NCBI RefSeq assembly: GCF_003002875.1
Contig: NZ_PVTH01000003.1
Location: forward strand, 470,170-534,169
DNA length: 64,000 bases
From: Arcticibacter pallidicorallinus
GTDB lineage: Bacteria; Bacteroidota; Bacteroidia; Sphingobacteriales; Sphingobacteriaceae
Direction: 5' to 3'
The notes below the pieces were generated by a model. The model was given only the letters and a program-made list of their open reading frames with translations, did no database searches and was not told the origin of the DNA. The translations under genes and the position numbers were made by a program. Positions 1 through 8,031 of the stretch are shown in pieces; within the stretch, counting starts at the first letter, position 1, and every line of letters begins with the position of its first letter.

Positions 1-1359
1 AACCCGCTCAATATGATTGCCCAACCGGATATTCTCGTCATAGATAATCCCGGCAAGACGGTTTACCCGCTGCTTATCTTCAGTAATCTCGGGATCTTTC
101 AGCGCCTCACTCGCGATCATGATCGTAGCCACCGGTGTCTTAAACTCATGGGTCATGTTGTTAATGAAATCAGTCTTCATCTCCGAGACCTTCTTTTGAC
201 GAAATATCGTCATGATGGTATACGAAAAACAACCGATCAAAACCAGCAGCAGACTGGCAGATGAAGCCAGCACAGCATGCATATTCTGGAACATGAATTG
301 ATTTTTACCCGGAAAGGCAACAGTTAATAATCCGTTATCGGATATGATACCCTTCGGAAATAAGCTTGTCGTGTAGACCTCATCGCTGTTATTCTCAACC
401 TGTATATCCGCTGCACTTGCAAATAGTAGCGAATCCGATTTTGCTGTCGAAATTTTATAGAGATAGCCAAGAGAGATACCCCGGTTCTGCAGTTCGTTTT
501 TAAGCAATGTATCGACAGTACGTGGGTTAACCCGGTGAAGCAGCGGAATATTGAATTGCTCATAGTCGTTTGCCAGATCTTCAAAGATTGCGGCCTTCTG
601 GTTGCGTTGCTTGGCTGCCTTAAAGAAGTGATTTACACTCTTGACTTCATTTTCTTTTTGCCGGTGAAGCTCCAGGTCTCTCAGTTCAGCCTCTCTGCGC
701 TGTTTCGCCAGTAAAAGCTCGCGGTTCAGTTTGGGGTTTTTACGTGGAATGGAAACGACACGCAATCCTGCAAGTGGATCTTCAATCAGGTAAAAAACGG
801 TGTCTTTTGCAGAAGCTCTTGCTTTTTTAATTTTCTGCACATCTCCGTTCTCCACATAAAGCTCATGAACTTCATTCTGAAACACTTGTCCGAAATCATC
901 AACCGACTGGTGCATCTTGATCTTGAAATGTACCTTGCTCAGCTGATCTGGATCCCGGAAATAGGTTTCATAAAAGTCATTATCTATAGTCATGATCCGT
1001 GGAAACCTGCTTCTCAGAAGACTGTCTCTCACCCGGAAATCTCTTTCGATATTTGAAGTGAGGGTTTTTACCCGCTCCGCGAAGCGTTCCACCTGGCGCT
1101 TTGCCATCTGCTGGTCTCTTCTTTTCTCCTCCCGGCTTTTCTTTAGCTCCTCAGCCCTGGCCTTTTGCTTGACAAAATGCATCGCATCGTGCTTAGCCAG
1201 TTTATTGGTCACCTCGCTCAGGGCACTGTTTACGGAAAGGTCAAAGAGCTGCGACTTTTGTAAATAGGACTCGCGTATGAAATAATACTGCATAGCCATA
1301 ACTCCCAGCAGCGCCGCAGTCATCAATCCTATTATAAGGCTAATACTTCTTTTCTTCAT
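1..1359 (-). CDS. Sensor histidine kinase, truncated by window edge
   Basis: Membrane sensor kinase of a two-component system; only the first 453 codons lie in the window. It starts at ATG 1359 with a transmembrane segment at about residues 5-23. A long periplasmic region follows whose first part (residues about 55-95) is rich in Lys, Arg and Glu and probably a coiled coil. A second transmembrane segment lies at about 361-383. The HisKA phosphoacceptor motif NNMTHEFKTP puts the histidine at residue 404. The ATPase domain and any partner regulator lie to the left of the window. The extracytoplasmic domain of about 340 residues is larger than in most simple kinases. The signal is unknown. Reading frame is open to base 1, so there is no sign of a broken gene. 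Confidence 0.9.
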   Translation of the reverse strand, partial: MKKRSISLIIGLMTAALLGVMAMQYYFIRESYLQKSQLFDLSVNSALSEVTNKLAKHDAMHFVKQKARAEELKKSREEKRRDQQMAKRQVERFAERVKTLTSNIERDFRVRDSLLRSRFPRIMTIDNDFYETYFRDPDQLSKVHFKIKMHQSVDDFGQVFQNEVHELYVENGDVQKIKKARASAKDTVFYLIEDPLAGLRVVSIPRKNPKLNRELLLAKQRREAELRDLELHRQKENEVKSVNHFFKAAKQRNQKAAIFEDLANDYEQFNIPLLHRVNPRTVDTLLKNELQNRGISLGYLYKISTAKSDSLLFASAADIQVENNSDEVYTTSLFPKGIISDNGLLTVAFPGKNQFMFQNMHAVLASSASLLLVLIGCFSYTIMTIFRQKKVSEMKTDFINNMTHEFKTPVATIMIASEALKDPEITEDKQRVNRLAGIIYDENIRLGNHIERV

Positions 1360-1470
1360 TCCTTACAAAAATACATAAGACCCTGTGCACTAAAGATGTT
1401 TTAACAATTTTTAACACGGGGATCTTCCTGTCGCACTCCTTACGGGAGGATTTGGCGGTGTCAGAATGAC

Positions 1471-1506
1471 AAAAGGCCCCTTACTTACGTAAAGAGCCTT
1501 TTGATT
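1471..1506 (-). terminator. Hairpin terminator after the DUF3127 gene
   Basis: A stem of AAAAGGC with GCCTTTT (1471-1503) encloses the smaller palindrome CTTACGTAAG-like core. Read on the minus strand it is followed by a T run, as expected for an intrinsic terminator of the gene that ends at 1544. It lies about 40 bases past the stop codon. Confidence 0.5.
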
Positions 1507-1543
1507 CTTATTATATAAACTTAAATGCTTAATCCAGATCTTT

Positions 1544-1909
1544 CTAGAATGGCAGGTCGTCGTCCTGTGCTGATGAGTTGAAGTCAGCCGGCGGAGCATA
1601 TTCCGGAGTGCTGGCCTCTGGAGCCGCGCCACTAAGTGCGTTAATTCTCCAAACAACCAATGTGTTGAAGTAAGCTGTTTTTCCGTTTCTGTCAGTCCAT
1701 GGACGCCCGCGAAGATTGAAAAATACCTCCACCTGATCTCCAGGCTTAACATTGTCAAACAAATTTACCTTGTCTTGTAATGCTTCGAATTTGATGTATT
1801 CGGGGTATGAAGGATTCTCTGCATATTCTATCACTAGTTCTCTCTTCTTGAATGTTTCTGTAACATTCATTACAGGAGAAATCTCATGTACTTTTCCCTT
1901 GATATCCAT
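1544..1909 (-). CDS. DUF3127 family OB-fold protein (SSB-like)
   Basis: A 121-residue protein of the DUF3127 family, widespread in Bacteroidota and resembling an OB fold. The N-terminal 90 residues carry the family core (start MDIKGKVHE, then FKKRELVIEY and a GRPWTDRNG turn). The C-terminal 30 residues are a low-complexity Pro/Ala/Ser tail ending in DDDLPF, which closely matches the acidic tip through which single-stranded DNA-binding proteins recruit partners. A role in DNA or RNA binding is therefore inferred, not known. It is smaller and different in sequence from true SSB, so the symbol ssb is not used. The gene is divergent from the methyltransferase gene at 1977 and has a -7 box at 1945-1952. 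Confidence 0.75.
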   Translation of the reverse strand: MDIKGKVHEISPVMNVTETFKKRELVIEYAENPSYPEYIKFEALQDKVNLFDNVKPGDQVEVFFNLRGRPWTDRNGKTAYFNTLVVWRINALSGAAPEASTPEYAPPADFNSSAQDDDLPF

Positions 1910-1944
1910 ACTGTCTGTTCTTTTAAAATCTTAATCAAAACTGG

Positions 1945-1952
1945 CAAATTTA
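1945..1952 (-). promoter_or_regulatory. Bacteroidota -7 box for the DUF3127 gene
   Basis: On the minus strand this reads TAAATTTG, matching TAnnTTTG. It lies 35 bases before the start at 1909. No TTG was found at the usual -33 spacing. Confidence 0.4.
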
Positions 1953-1976
1953 ATTGATTAACTTAGCACATATTTT

Positions 1977-3155
1977 ATGCAAGTTTTCAACACTAACAGC
2001 AGGATCATCATTACCTGCAACAACAGACTTAGTCCTTATCTCATCGATGAGGTTGAGGCTCTGGGATTTGACATTAAGCGCAAATTCAATACAGGAGTGG
2101 AGCTCGAAGGTACGGTTAACGACTGTATCACTTTAAATCTTAATCTGCGCACAGCAAGTCAGGTTCTTTATTCGGTAAAAAGTTTCGACGCCCCCAGCCC
2201 GAAAGAATTATACGATGGACTGGTAGATATTCCATGGGAAGAAATGATCGACTTCGCCGGATATTTTTCCATCACTTCCAATGTAGATAATGAACACATC
2301 CGCACGCCGCTATTTGCCAATGTGAAGGTAAAGGATGCGATCGTCGACCGTATACGCTCAAAGAAAGATGTGAGACCCAACACTGGTCCGTCCATAGACA
2401 AGACCGTGGTGCACCTTTACTGGAAAGAGAATGTCGCCGAGATCTTTCTGGATACTTCCGGGGAAGTCCTTTCTAAGCATGGCTACCGAAAGTTGCCCGG
2501 GAAAGCTCCTATGTTGGAAGCACTGGCTGCTTCTACTATACTGGCAAGCAAGTGGGACAGAAAGACTCCTTTTGTGAATCCTATGTGCGGTTCAGGTACT
2601 CTTGCTATCGAAGCGGCCCTGATTGCAACAGACAGGAGGCCGGGTTTATTTCGTATGAACTACGGTTTTATGCATATCCTCGGTTACGACGAGCAGGTAT
2701 TCTTTACAGAACGACGTAAGCTAAAAGACAGCATCCTCAAACAGCAGGACGTTAAAATTATTGCCAGCGATATTTCTGAAGAAGCAATAGAAATTGCACG
2801 TCAGAATGCCCGTACCGCGGGTGTAGATCAGCTGATCGACTTCCAGGTTTGCGACTTTGAAGAAACGGAGATGCCGGAAGGCGCGGGAGTAGTGATGTTT
2901 AATCCCGAATACGGCGAACGCCTGGGTGTACATACTCAGCTCGAAATAACTTACAAGCGCATCGGCGATTTCCTGAAACAGAAATGCAAGGGGTATTTCG
3001 GCTATGTCTTTACCGGAAATCCGGATCTGGCTAAAAAGATCGGACTCCGTGCGGCCAGAAGGATAGAATTTTACAATGGCAGACTTGATTGCCGTTTATT
3101 CGAATATGAACTGTACGACGGTTCGAAGCGGGAACCGCTGGAACCTAAGGCTTAA
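1977..3155 (+). CDS. THUMP-domain class I rRNA methyltransferase (RlmL N-terminal type)
   Basis: Predicted SAM-dependent methyltransferase that modifies 23S rRNA guanine, related to the N-terminal half of RlmL and to YpsC. Residues about 1-155 form the ferredoxin-like plus THUMP RNA-binding part. The Rossmann methyltransferase follows, with NPMCGSGTLAIEAA at residues 201-214 (SAM binding) and the catalytic-loop motif NPEYGERLG from residue 309. Most family members have NPPYG; the Pro-to-Glu change is noted separately. At 392 residues it is the normal length for the single-domain form. The start ATG at 1977 is 67 bases from the divergent DUF3127 gene. A strong terminator follows at 3199. Confidence 0.9.
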   Translation: MQVFNTNSRIIITCNNRLSPYLIDEVEALGFDIKRKFNTGVELEGTVNDCITLNLNLRTASQVLYSVKSFDAPSPKELYDGLVDIPWEEMIDFAGYFSITSNVDNEHIRTPLFANVKVKDAIVDRIRSKKDVRPNTGPSIDKTVVHLYWKENVAEIFLDTSGEVLSKHGYRKLPGKAPMLEALAASTILASKWDRKTPFVNPMCGSGTLAIEAALIATDRRPGLFRMNYGFMHILGYDEQVFFTERRKLKDSILKQQDVKIIASDISEEAIEIARQNARTAGVDQLIDFQVCDFEETEMPEGAGVVMFNPEYGERLGVHTQLEITYKRIGDFLKQKCKGYFGYVFTGNPDLAKKIGLRAARRIEFYNGRLDCRLFEYELYDGSKREPLEPKA

Positions 3156-3198
3156 AGGTTGTATAAATTTAGAGAGGGAACTCTTTTCAAGTCCTAAC

Positions 3199-3233
3199 AG
3201 GGGTGTATCATAATTATGATCGCCCCTTTTTTT
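3199..3233 (+). terminator. Rho-independent terminator after the rRNA methyltransferase
   Basis: A GGGG...CCCC-based stem with one bulge and an AATT loop (3200-3226) is followed by seven T residues (3227-3233). This is the clear end of the transcript from the gene stopping at 3155. Confidence 0.8.
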
Positions 3234-3336
3234 GTCCGGGAAAAATATGTCATGGAATGATACCAATATCGGGGATCATGAAATTACTTCCCGGTCATAC
3301 TAGCTAAGGCAAGGGTTATATGCAACCGATAAAAAG

Positions 3337-3404
3337 CCGCCATTAACCCGTGATAAGTCCGACTTGATGAGTTTAAAGTCGGACTTATCACGGGTTAATG
3401 GCGG
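3337..3404. repeat. 27-bp perfect inverted repeat, 14-nt loop
   Basis: Left arm 3337-3363 and right arm 3378-3404 are exact reverse complements over 27 bases (starting CCGCCATTAACC and ending GGTTAATGGCGG), separated by 14 bases. The stem is far longer than a normal terminator and is flanked by AAAAA on the left and TTTGAA on the right. It could be a bidirectional terminator backing up the one at 3199, or a palindromic repeat or MITE-like element. No second copy was seen in the window. Confidence 0.9.
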
Positions 3405-3578
3405 TTTGAATATGCCTTTATTTAAACGCGTCTTAAGCTGAGTATAGGCTATCTTATACGGAAGATACCTTACACTTATGGGACAGTAAAACGGTTTTAC
3501 ATTTACAAGGAAAAAAGCCGCTAATGATATACCTCAAAAAAATCGTTCAGGTTCAGCTTTGCAGTTTTTTTAAATGGA

Positions 3579-3612
3579 ACGAGGCTGATCATTTCTTTGA
3601 TGACAGCCTCGT
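3579..3612 (-). terminator. Possible hisS terminator hairpin
   Basis: ACGAGGCTG (3579-3587) pairs perfectly with CAGCCTCGT (3604-3612), and an inner ATCA/TGAT extends it. On the minus strand it follows the hisS stop by about 22 bases but is trailed by TTCCATTT and not a clean T run, so termination is plausible but weaker than elsewhere. Confidence 0.45.
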
Positions 3613-3634
3613 ATATTGGTTTTCGGATTGGAAC

Positions 3635-5035
3635 TTAGTTCTTGAATTTTTGGATCAAAGCTTCCAGGCTGATTTTTTCCTGGGTTCCGGCCTGCATGTC
3701 TTTAAGGGTGAGTTCGCCCGTTTGCATCTCATCACTTCCAATTAGTACAACGTAGGGTATGCTTTTCCCATCTGCATAGGAGAGTTGCTTCTTCAGTTTC
3801 GCCGCTGCGGGGTACAGCTCAGCAGCAATATTTTGCTCTCTCAAAGCCTGGATGATCGGCAAAGCATACATCTCAGCCTCCGTATCAAAGTTGGTGATCA
3901 GGAGCTTGGTCGTCTCTGAAGTGCTTTCCGGGAAGAGATTTAGCTCTTCCAGCACATCATATATACGGTCAGCGCCGAAAGATATGCCGGCACCTGTAAG
4001 GCCTTTTAATCCGAACATTCCGGTAAGATCGTCATATCTTCCTCCTCCTCCAATGCTTCCCATGGCCACTTCATTGGTCTTCACTTCGAAGATTGCGCCT
4101 GTATAATAGTTGAGGCCACGGGCGAGTGTAATATCGAGTTCAAGGAATGAAGACATTCCTTCAGCAGATAGCTTGGTTAATCCTTTCAGATATCCGAGGA
4201 TGGACTCAATTTCGCTGATTCCTTTTAATCCTGTCTCTGATGATGACAGAACCGCTTTCAGCTGTTCCAACTTTTCCAGCGTGCTGCCCTGAAGTAAAAT
4301 AACGGGTTTAAGCTTCTCGATATCTTCCGGGCTGAAGCCCCGTTCAATCAATTCTTTGGTTACTCCATCAATGCCGATCTTGTCGAGTTTGTCGATGGCT
4401 ACGGTCATATCAACAATCAACTTCGGCTTTCCGATTATTTCGGCTATTCCTGAAAGGATCTTCCGATTGTTGATCTTGATGGTGAAGTCTTTTAAGCCAA
4501 GCAAGGAAAGTGCTTCTTTATAGATCAGCACGAATTCGGCTTCATTAAGCAGGCTTTCAGAGCCTACGACGTCTGCGTCGCACTGGTAGAATTCCCTGTA
4601 TCTTCCTTTTTGCGGACGGTCAGCACGCCATACGGGTTGAATCTGAAACCGTTTAAATGGAAATGAGATCTCATTTTGGTGCATGACCACATATCTGGCA
4701 AAAGGAACGGTAAGGTCATACCGCAACGCTTTTTCGGAAATTATGGGTAAGAGTGATTTGGAACTATAGTCAAAGTCGGGAGTTTTCTGCTTTTTCTTAT
4801 CTGCATCACTCCAGAAGTCGCCGCTGTTCAGGATCTTGAAGATCAGCTTGTCTCCTTCTTCACCATACTTTCCGGTAAGTGTACTCAGGTTCTCCATGGA
4901 AGGAGTTTGTATTTCCTGGTAACCGTATTTACGGAAGACGGTACTGATAGTTTGAAATATGTAGTTACGTTTCACCATCTCTGATGGTGAGAAGTCGCGT
5001 GTGCCTTTTGGAACAGACGGTTTAATGTTCGCCAT
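3635..5035 (-). CDS. hisS: Histidine--tRNA ligase
   Basis: Class II aminoacyl-tRNA synthetase charging tRNA-His, cytoplasmic. The 466 residues carry the expected elements: N-terminal [11 protein letters not shown], motif 2 with [20 protein letters not shown], the histidine-specific [14 protein letters not shown] block, the [11 protein letters not shown] loop and motif 3 [12 protein letters not shown]-terminal anticodon-binding domain covers roughly residues 365-466. The start is fixed by the conserved N-terminus. A -7-like box lies only five bases upstream of this ATG (5041-5048), so the leader would be extremely short if that box is real. The gene stands alone and converges on the methyltransferase gene. 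Confidence 0.96.
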   Translation of the reverse strand: MANIKPSVPKGTRDFSPSEMVKRNYIFQTISTVFRKYGYQEIQTPSMENLSTLTGKYGEEGDKLIFKILNSGDFWSDADKKKQKTPDFDYSSKSLLPIISEKALRYDLTVPFARYVVMHQNEISFPFKRFQIQPVWRADRPQKGRYREFYQCDADVVGSESLLNEAEFVLIYKEALSLLGLKDFTIKINNRKILSGIAEIIGKPKLIVDMTVAIDKLDKIGIDGVTKELIERGFSPEDIEKLKPVILLQGSTLEKLEQLKAVLSSSETGLKGISEIESILGYLKGLTKLSAEGMSSFLELDITLARGLNYYTGAIFEVKTNEVAMGSIGGGGRYDDLTGMFGLKGLTGAGISFGADRIYDVLEELNLFPESTSETTKLLITNFDTEAEMYALPIIQALREQNIAAELYPAAAKLKKQLSYADGKSIPYVVLIGSDEMQTGELTLKDMQAGTQEKISLEALIQKFKN

Positions 5036-5040
5036 GGCGG

Positions 5041-5048
5041 CAAAAATA
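5041..5048 (-). promoter_or_regulatory. -7-like box abutting the hisS start
   Basis: Minus strand reads TATTTTTG, a match to TAnnTTTG, ending six bases before the hisS ATG. Transcription from it would start at or next to the start codon. No good -33 element was found. Confidence 0.3.
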
Positions 5049-5100
5049 CAAATTGCTGGCTTAATTCGCTCATGGTGAGACCATGATCTGATAGGTTATT

Positions 5101-5132
5101 ATCCTTGCAGCCTCGTTTATGACTGCAAGGAT
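5101..5132 (-). terminator. Hairpin after the S1/P1 nuclease gene
   Basis: ATCCTTGCAG (5101-5110) and CTGCAAGGAT (5123-5132) form a perfect 10-bp stem just past the stop at 5147. On the minus strand no T run follows, so it may stabilise the 3' end as much as terminate. A second palindrome CATGGT-GAG-ACCATG sits at 5071-5085. Confidence 0.45.
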
Positions 5133-5146
5133 ATCGGTTATTGCTG

Positions 5147-5941
5147 TTAGCTTCCGAAGATTTCGTTCAGCAGGCCGGCCAGCCTGACGCCGCCTTTTAC
5201 TAATTGCTGGTTGGTAGTGTCGATCCAATCGTAGTTATAACGATAGCTGTAATCGGTGCTTTCTTCAGCGGCTTTATAAAGTTCTTCGCTTTTCTGGTAA
5301 GATTCGTAAACCCATGTAGTAAGATCATCCGATTGCCATTTGCGTATCTCCTGACTTTTAGCAGAGTTTACTGCGTTTGTGTATTCGGTGTAGCTTAGCT
5401 GCTGGTATTCAATGATGTTGGAATCCCAAATGCTGTGAAGATTATCGGGCCGGTTGAACCATTTGACTTTAATGTCATTTCCTCCTTTGTCGGCTGCGCG
5501 GCCACAATGCATAGGCTGGTGAATATCTCCCACGAGGTGGATCAGAATGCGGAGGTAGAGCTGTTTTTCCTCCATCGGAAGATCTTTTTTCTTCAGCTCT
5601 GCTGTTACGAAGCGTATTTTATTGAAAGCGTTTGCTATCGTATCCTGCTCAAGGGCTGCTTTAGCCTGTTCGTAATTCAGACCTCCGGGTAGGTTCACGA
5701 AGTGCCAGTTATTCATATAGCGGTAGTGCGGATTGGATTTAATAAAGTCCATCCAGGTGCTGCTCATGGCTATAGTCTCATGGCCCAGGATCTTTTTGAT
5801 CTTCTTTTTGGTTTTCGAGCTGATGTGTTGCTCGGCTACCTCGCCAACGACACGATGACCTATAAGTCCCCAGGCATTCGACTGCGCAGGGAGATACAAA
5901 ATGAACGCAGACAGTAACGCTATCTTAAAAAGTGTTTTCAT
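5147..5941 (-). CDS. S1/P1-type nuclease, secreted
   Basis: Zinc-dependent single-strand nuclease or 3'-nucleotidase of the S1/P1 family, exported to the periplasm or outside. A signal peptide covers residues 1-23 and cleavage after SNA would leave Trp24 as the new N-terminus; in this family the mature N-terminal Trp is a zinc ligand. Other ligands are visible: His29 in GLIGHR, Asp in TWMDF, His in NWHFVNLP, and the HLVGDIHQPMHC block with further His and Asp. Length of 264 residues is normal. It lies two bases after the lipoprotein gene at 5944, so the two are probably co-transcribed. A nutrient-scavenging role (nucleic acid phosphate) is inferred. Confidence 0.9.
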   Translation of the reverse strand: MKTLFKIALLSAFILYLPAQSNAWGLIGHRVVGEVAEQHISSKTKKKIKKILGHETIAMSSTWMDFIKSNPHYRYMNNWHFVNLPGGLNYEQAKAALEQDTIANAFNKIRFVTAELKKKDLPMEEKQLYLRILIHLVGDIHQPMHCGRAADKGGNDIKVKWFNRPDNLHSIWDSNIIEYQQLSYTEYTNAVNSAKSQEIRKWQSDDLTTWVYESYQKSEELYKAAEESTDYSYRYNYDWIDTTNQQLVKGGVRLAGLLNEIFGS

Positions 5942-5943
5942 TA

Positions 5944-6447
5944 TTAAAGTGGTTGTGGATTGCAGGTGATCTTTTCTTTCAACGCCAGCGACATCGGTAA
6001 GTGCTGATGGATATTTACCAGTTCAATTTTTTCGGCTTCGGTCTTTCGGATCAAAAACTTCGGATTGTATACTCCTGTGCGGTAGCATCCCGATAATTTC
6101 TGTTTGAAATTAGCATGTGTAAAGGCGCCGACCATGTAGAGAGTATCTTCTCTGATCACGTAGTTTCCTTTTGCATATTCTTTCCAGTGGCCACCTTTGA
6201 AACAGCTGTCGGCATAATAGTTCACTTTTGAGAAGCTTTCGATATTCACATAGAAAGAGTCGCAGGTGAATTTAAAGGTGTGCTTCACGCTTAACAACAG
6301 GCTGTCTTTAAAGGGTAAGGACGCTTCTTCCCAAACGCCTTGAAAGGCGGGGGAGCCACTTTTCTGGATGTTGGGGTTGAACCTGCATGCGGAAAAGAGA
6401 AATAAAATAAAAAGTAATGAAGCGGAAGGCAGAGATCTGTATATCAT
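5944..6447 (-). CDS. Lipoprotein of unknown function
   Basis: A 167-residue exported protein with a lipobox FLFSAC putting the lipidated cysteine at about residue 21. The mature part has GVWEE and a later FLIRKTEAEKIEL segment and is rich in beta-strand-type sequence with several cysteines, but no family is recognised. It lies between fumC and the S1/P1 nuclease gene, 46 bases after fumC across a likely terminator and two bases before the nuclease. Its function is unknown; shared transcription with the nuclease is the only lead. Confidence 0.75.
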   Translation of the reverse strand: MIYRSLPSASLLFILFLFSACRFNPNIQKSGSPAFQGVWEEASLPFKDSLLLSVKHTFKFTCDSFYVNIESFSKVNYYADSCFKGGHWKEYAKGNYVIREDTLYMVGAFTHANFKQKLSGCYRTGVYNPKFLIRKTEAEKIELVNIHQHLPMSLALKEKITCNPQPL

Positions 6448-6449
6448 AA

Positions 6450-6482
6450 AATAAAAATTCCCTCTCTTTTGAGGAGAGGGAT
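6450..6482 (-). terminator. Likely fumC terminator
   Basis: CCCTCTC (6460-6466) pairs with GAGAGGG (6474-6480). On the minus strand the stem follows the fumC stop and leads into AATTTTTATTTT. It sits only a few bases before the lipoprotein start, so it may be a partial terminator. Confidence 0.55.
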
Positions 6483-6493
6483 TTAATGGAGAA

Positions 6494-7891
6494 CTATTTA
6501 AGGCCTCCGATCATGTCTTCAGGGCGTACCCAGTTATCGAATTGTTCATCAGTAAGCAAACCAAGTTCCAGAGCAACCTCACGGAGTGATTTGTTCTCTT
6601 TGTGAGCTTTCTTGGCAATCTTGGCCGCATTTTCATATCCGATATGTGGATTCAATGCGGTTACGAGCATCAGGGAATTGTTCACGTGCTTTTTAATGCC
6701 ATCGTAGTTTGGCTCGATGCCAATAGCGCAATGGTCATTAAAGGAAACGCATGCGTCGCCTAAAAGGCGTGCACTCTGCAGAAAGTTAGCAGCGATAACC
6801 GGTTTGAACACATTGAGTTCGTAGTGGCCGTTAGAACCGCCAATTGAAATGGTCACGTCATTACCCATTACTTGTGCAGCGACCATGGTTAGTGCTTCAC
6901 TTTGTGTAGGGTTAACTTTTCCTGGCATGATGGAAGATCCCGGCTCATTTTCAGGGATGAAGATCTCTCCGATTCCTGAACGCGGACCTGAGGCCATCAT
7001 GCGGATGTCGTTTGCGATTTTCATCAGTGCTACAGCCAGTTGCTTCAGCGCTCCGTGACTTTCAACCATTGCATCATGAGCAGCCAGTGCTTCAAACTTG
7101 TTTTCCGCTGTGATGAAGGGGAGGCCTGTAAATTGAGCGATATATTCCGCGACTTTAACATCATATCCCTTGGGAGTGTTGATACCGGTGCCTACAGCTG
7201 TGCCGCCCAGGGCTAGCTCAGAAAGGTGAGATAATGTGTTTTTTATAGCTTTAAGGCAATGATCCAGTTGAGATACATATCCAGAAAACTCCTGGCCCAA
7301 TGTTAATGGAGTAGCATCCATCAGGTGGGTACGCCCAATCTTAACAACGTCTTTAAAAGCTTCTGACTTTTGTTTAAGGGTGTCTCTTAATTTTTCAACA
7401 CCGGGGATGGTGGTGTGCAATACCATCTTATATGCCGCAATGTGCATGGCGGTGGGATACGTATCGTTTGAAGATTGACTTTTGTTGACATCGTCATTTG
7501 GATGAATAAACGTCTTGCCGCTGCCAAGTGTGTTACCCTGAATAACGTGTGCGCGGTTGGCAACAACTTCGTTAACGTTCATGTTGGATTGAGTGCCTGA
7601 TCCGGTTTGCCAGATAACTAACGGAAATTCGTTGTAATGGTCGCCGTTCAGTATCTCATCACAGACCTTGGCAATCAGATCGCGCTTCTCTTCAGGGAGT
7701 ATCCCGCAATCGGTATTCGTATATGCGGCTGCTTTCTTCAGGTATGCGAAGGCATCAATTACCTCCTTAGGCATAGATGCTTCAGGCCCTATTTTAAAGT
7801 TATTTCGCGAGCGCTCTGTTTGGGCTCCCCAGTATTTATCTGCAGGGACCTGCACTTCGCCCATGGTGTCATGTTCTATTCTGAAATTCAT
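6494..7891 (-). CDS. fumC: Class II fumarate hydratase
   Basis: Iron-independent fumarase of the TCA cycle, converting fumarate to malate; a homotetramer in the cytoplasm. The chosen start is ATG 7891 ([13 protein letters not shown]), which matches the family N-terminus; an upstream TTG at 7912 would add seven unconserved residues. The 465-residue product contains [22 protein letters not shown], the superfamily signature [13 protein letters not shown] and GIEPNYDGI near the C-terminus. All are intact. A hairpin terminator follows at 6450-6482. The divergent neighbour is a serine hydrolase. Confidence 0.96.
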   Translation of the reverse strand: MNFRIEHDTMGEVQVPADKYWGAQTERSRNNFKIGPEASMPKEVIDAFAYLKKAAAYTNTDCGILPEEKRDLIAKVCDEILNGDHYNEFPLVIWQTGSGTQSNMNVNEVVANRAHVIQGNTLGSGKTFIHPNDDVNKSQSSNDTYPTAMHIAAYKMVLHTTIPGVEKLRDTLKQKSEAFKDVVKIGRTHLMDATPLTLGQEFSGYVSQLDHCLKAIKNTLSHLSELALGGTAVGTGINTPKGYDVKVAEYIAQFTGLPFITAENKFEALAAHDAMVESHGALKQLAVALMKIANDIRMMASGPRSGIGEIFIPENEPGSSIMPGKVNPTQSEALTMVAAQVMGNDVTISIGGSNGHYELNVFKPVIAANFLQSARLLGDACVSFNDHCAIGIEPNYDGIKKHVNNSLMLVTALNPHIGYENAAKIAKKAHKENKSLREVALELGLLTDEQFDNWVRPEDMIGGLK

Positions 7892-8031
7892 GATTTTACG
7901 TTTGGTCAGCAAATTTAATTTTTTTATCCTTTATAATCAGAGGGAAAAGCGTTTTAAGCAATGTTGTTGCGTTGGTTATTGTAATAATTTTCTGATTTTC
8001 GTGGCTGATTAACAGCCATCTTCTTTCCTTT

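Larger units (their letters stand above)
3234..3634. other. Gene-free stretch between rRNA methyltransferase and hisS
   Basis: About 400 bases with no convincing reading frame. It holds the 27-bp inverted repeat (3337-3404), a small GTAAAAC/GTTTTAC palindrome at 3486-3500 and a hairpin at 3579-3612. The sequence AAAAAGCCGC before the large repeat recurs at 3512-3521. The short open frame running into hisS from about 3524 is a shadow and was not called. Confidence 0.6.

Noticed and set aside
1544..1909. Calling the DUF3127 gene ssb
   Set aside because: The acidic DDDLPF tail resembles SSB, but the core sequence is the DUF3127 family and lacks the SSB aromatic pattern.
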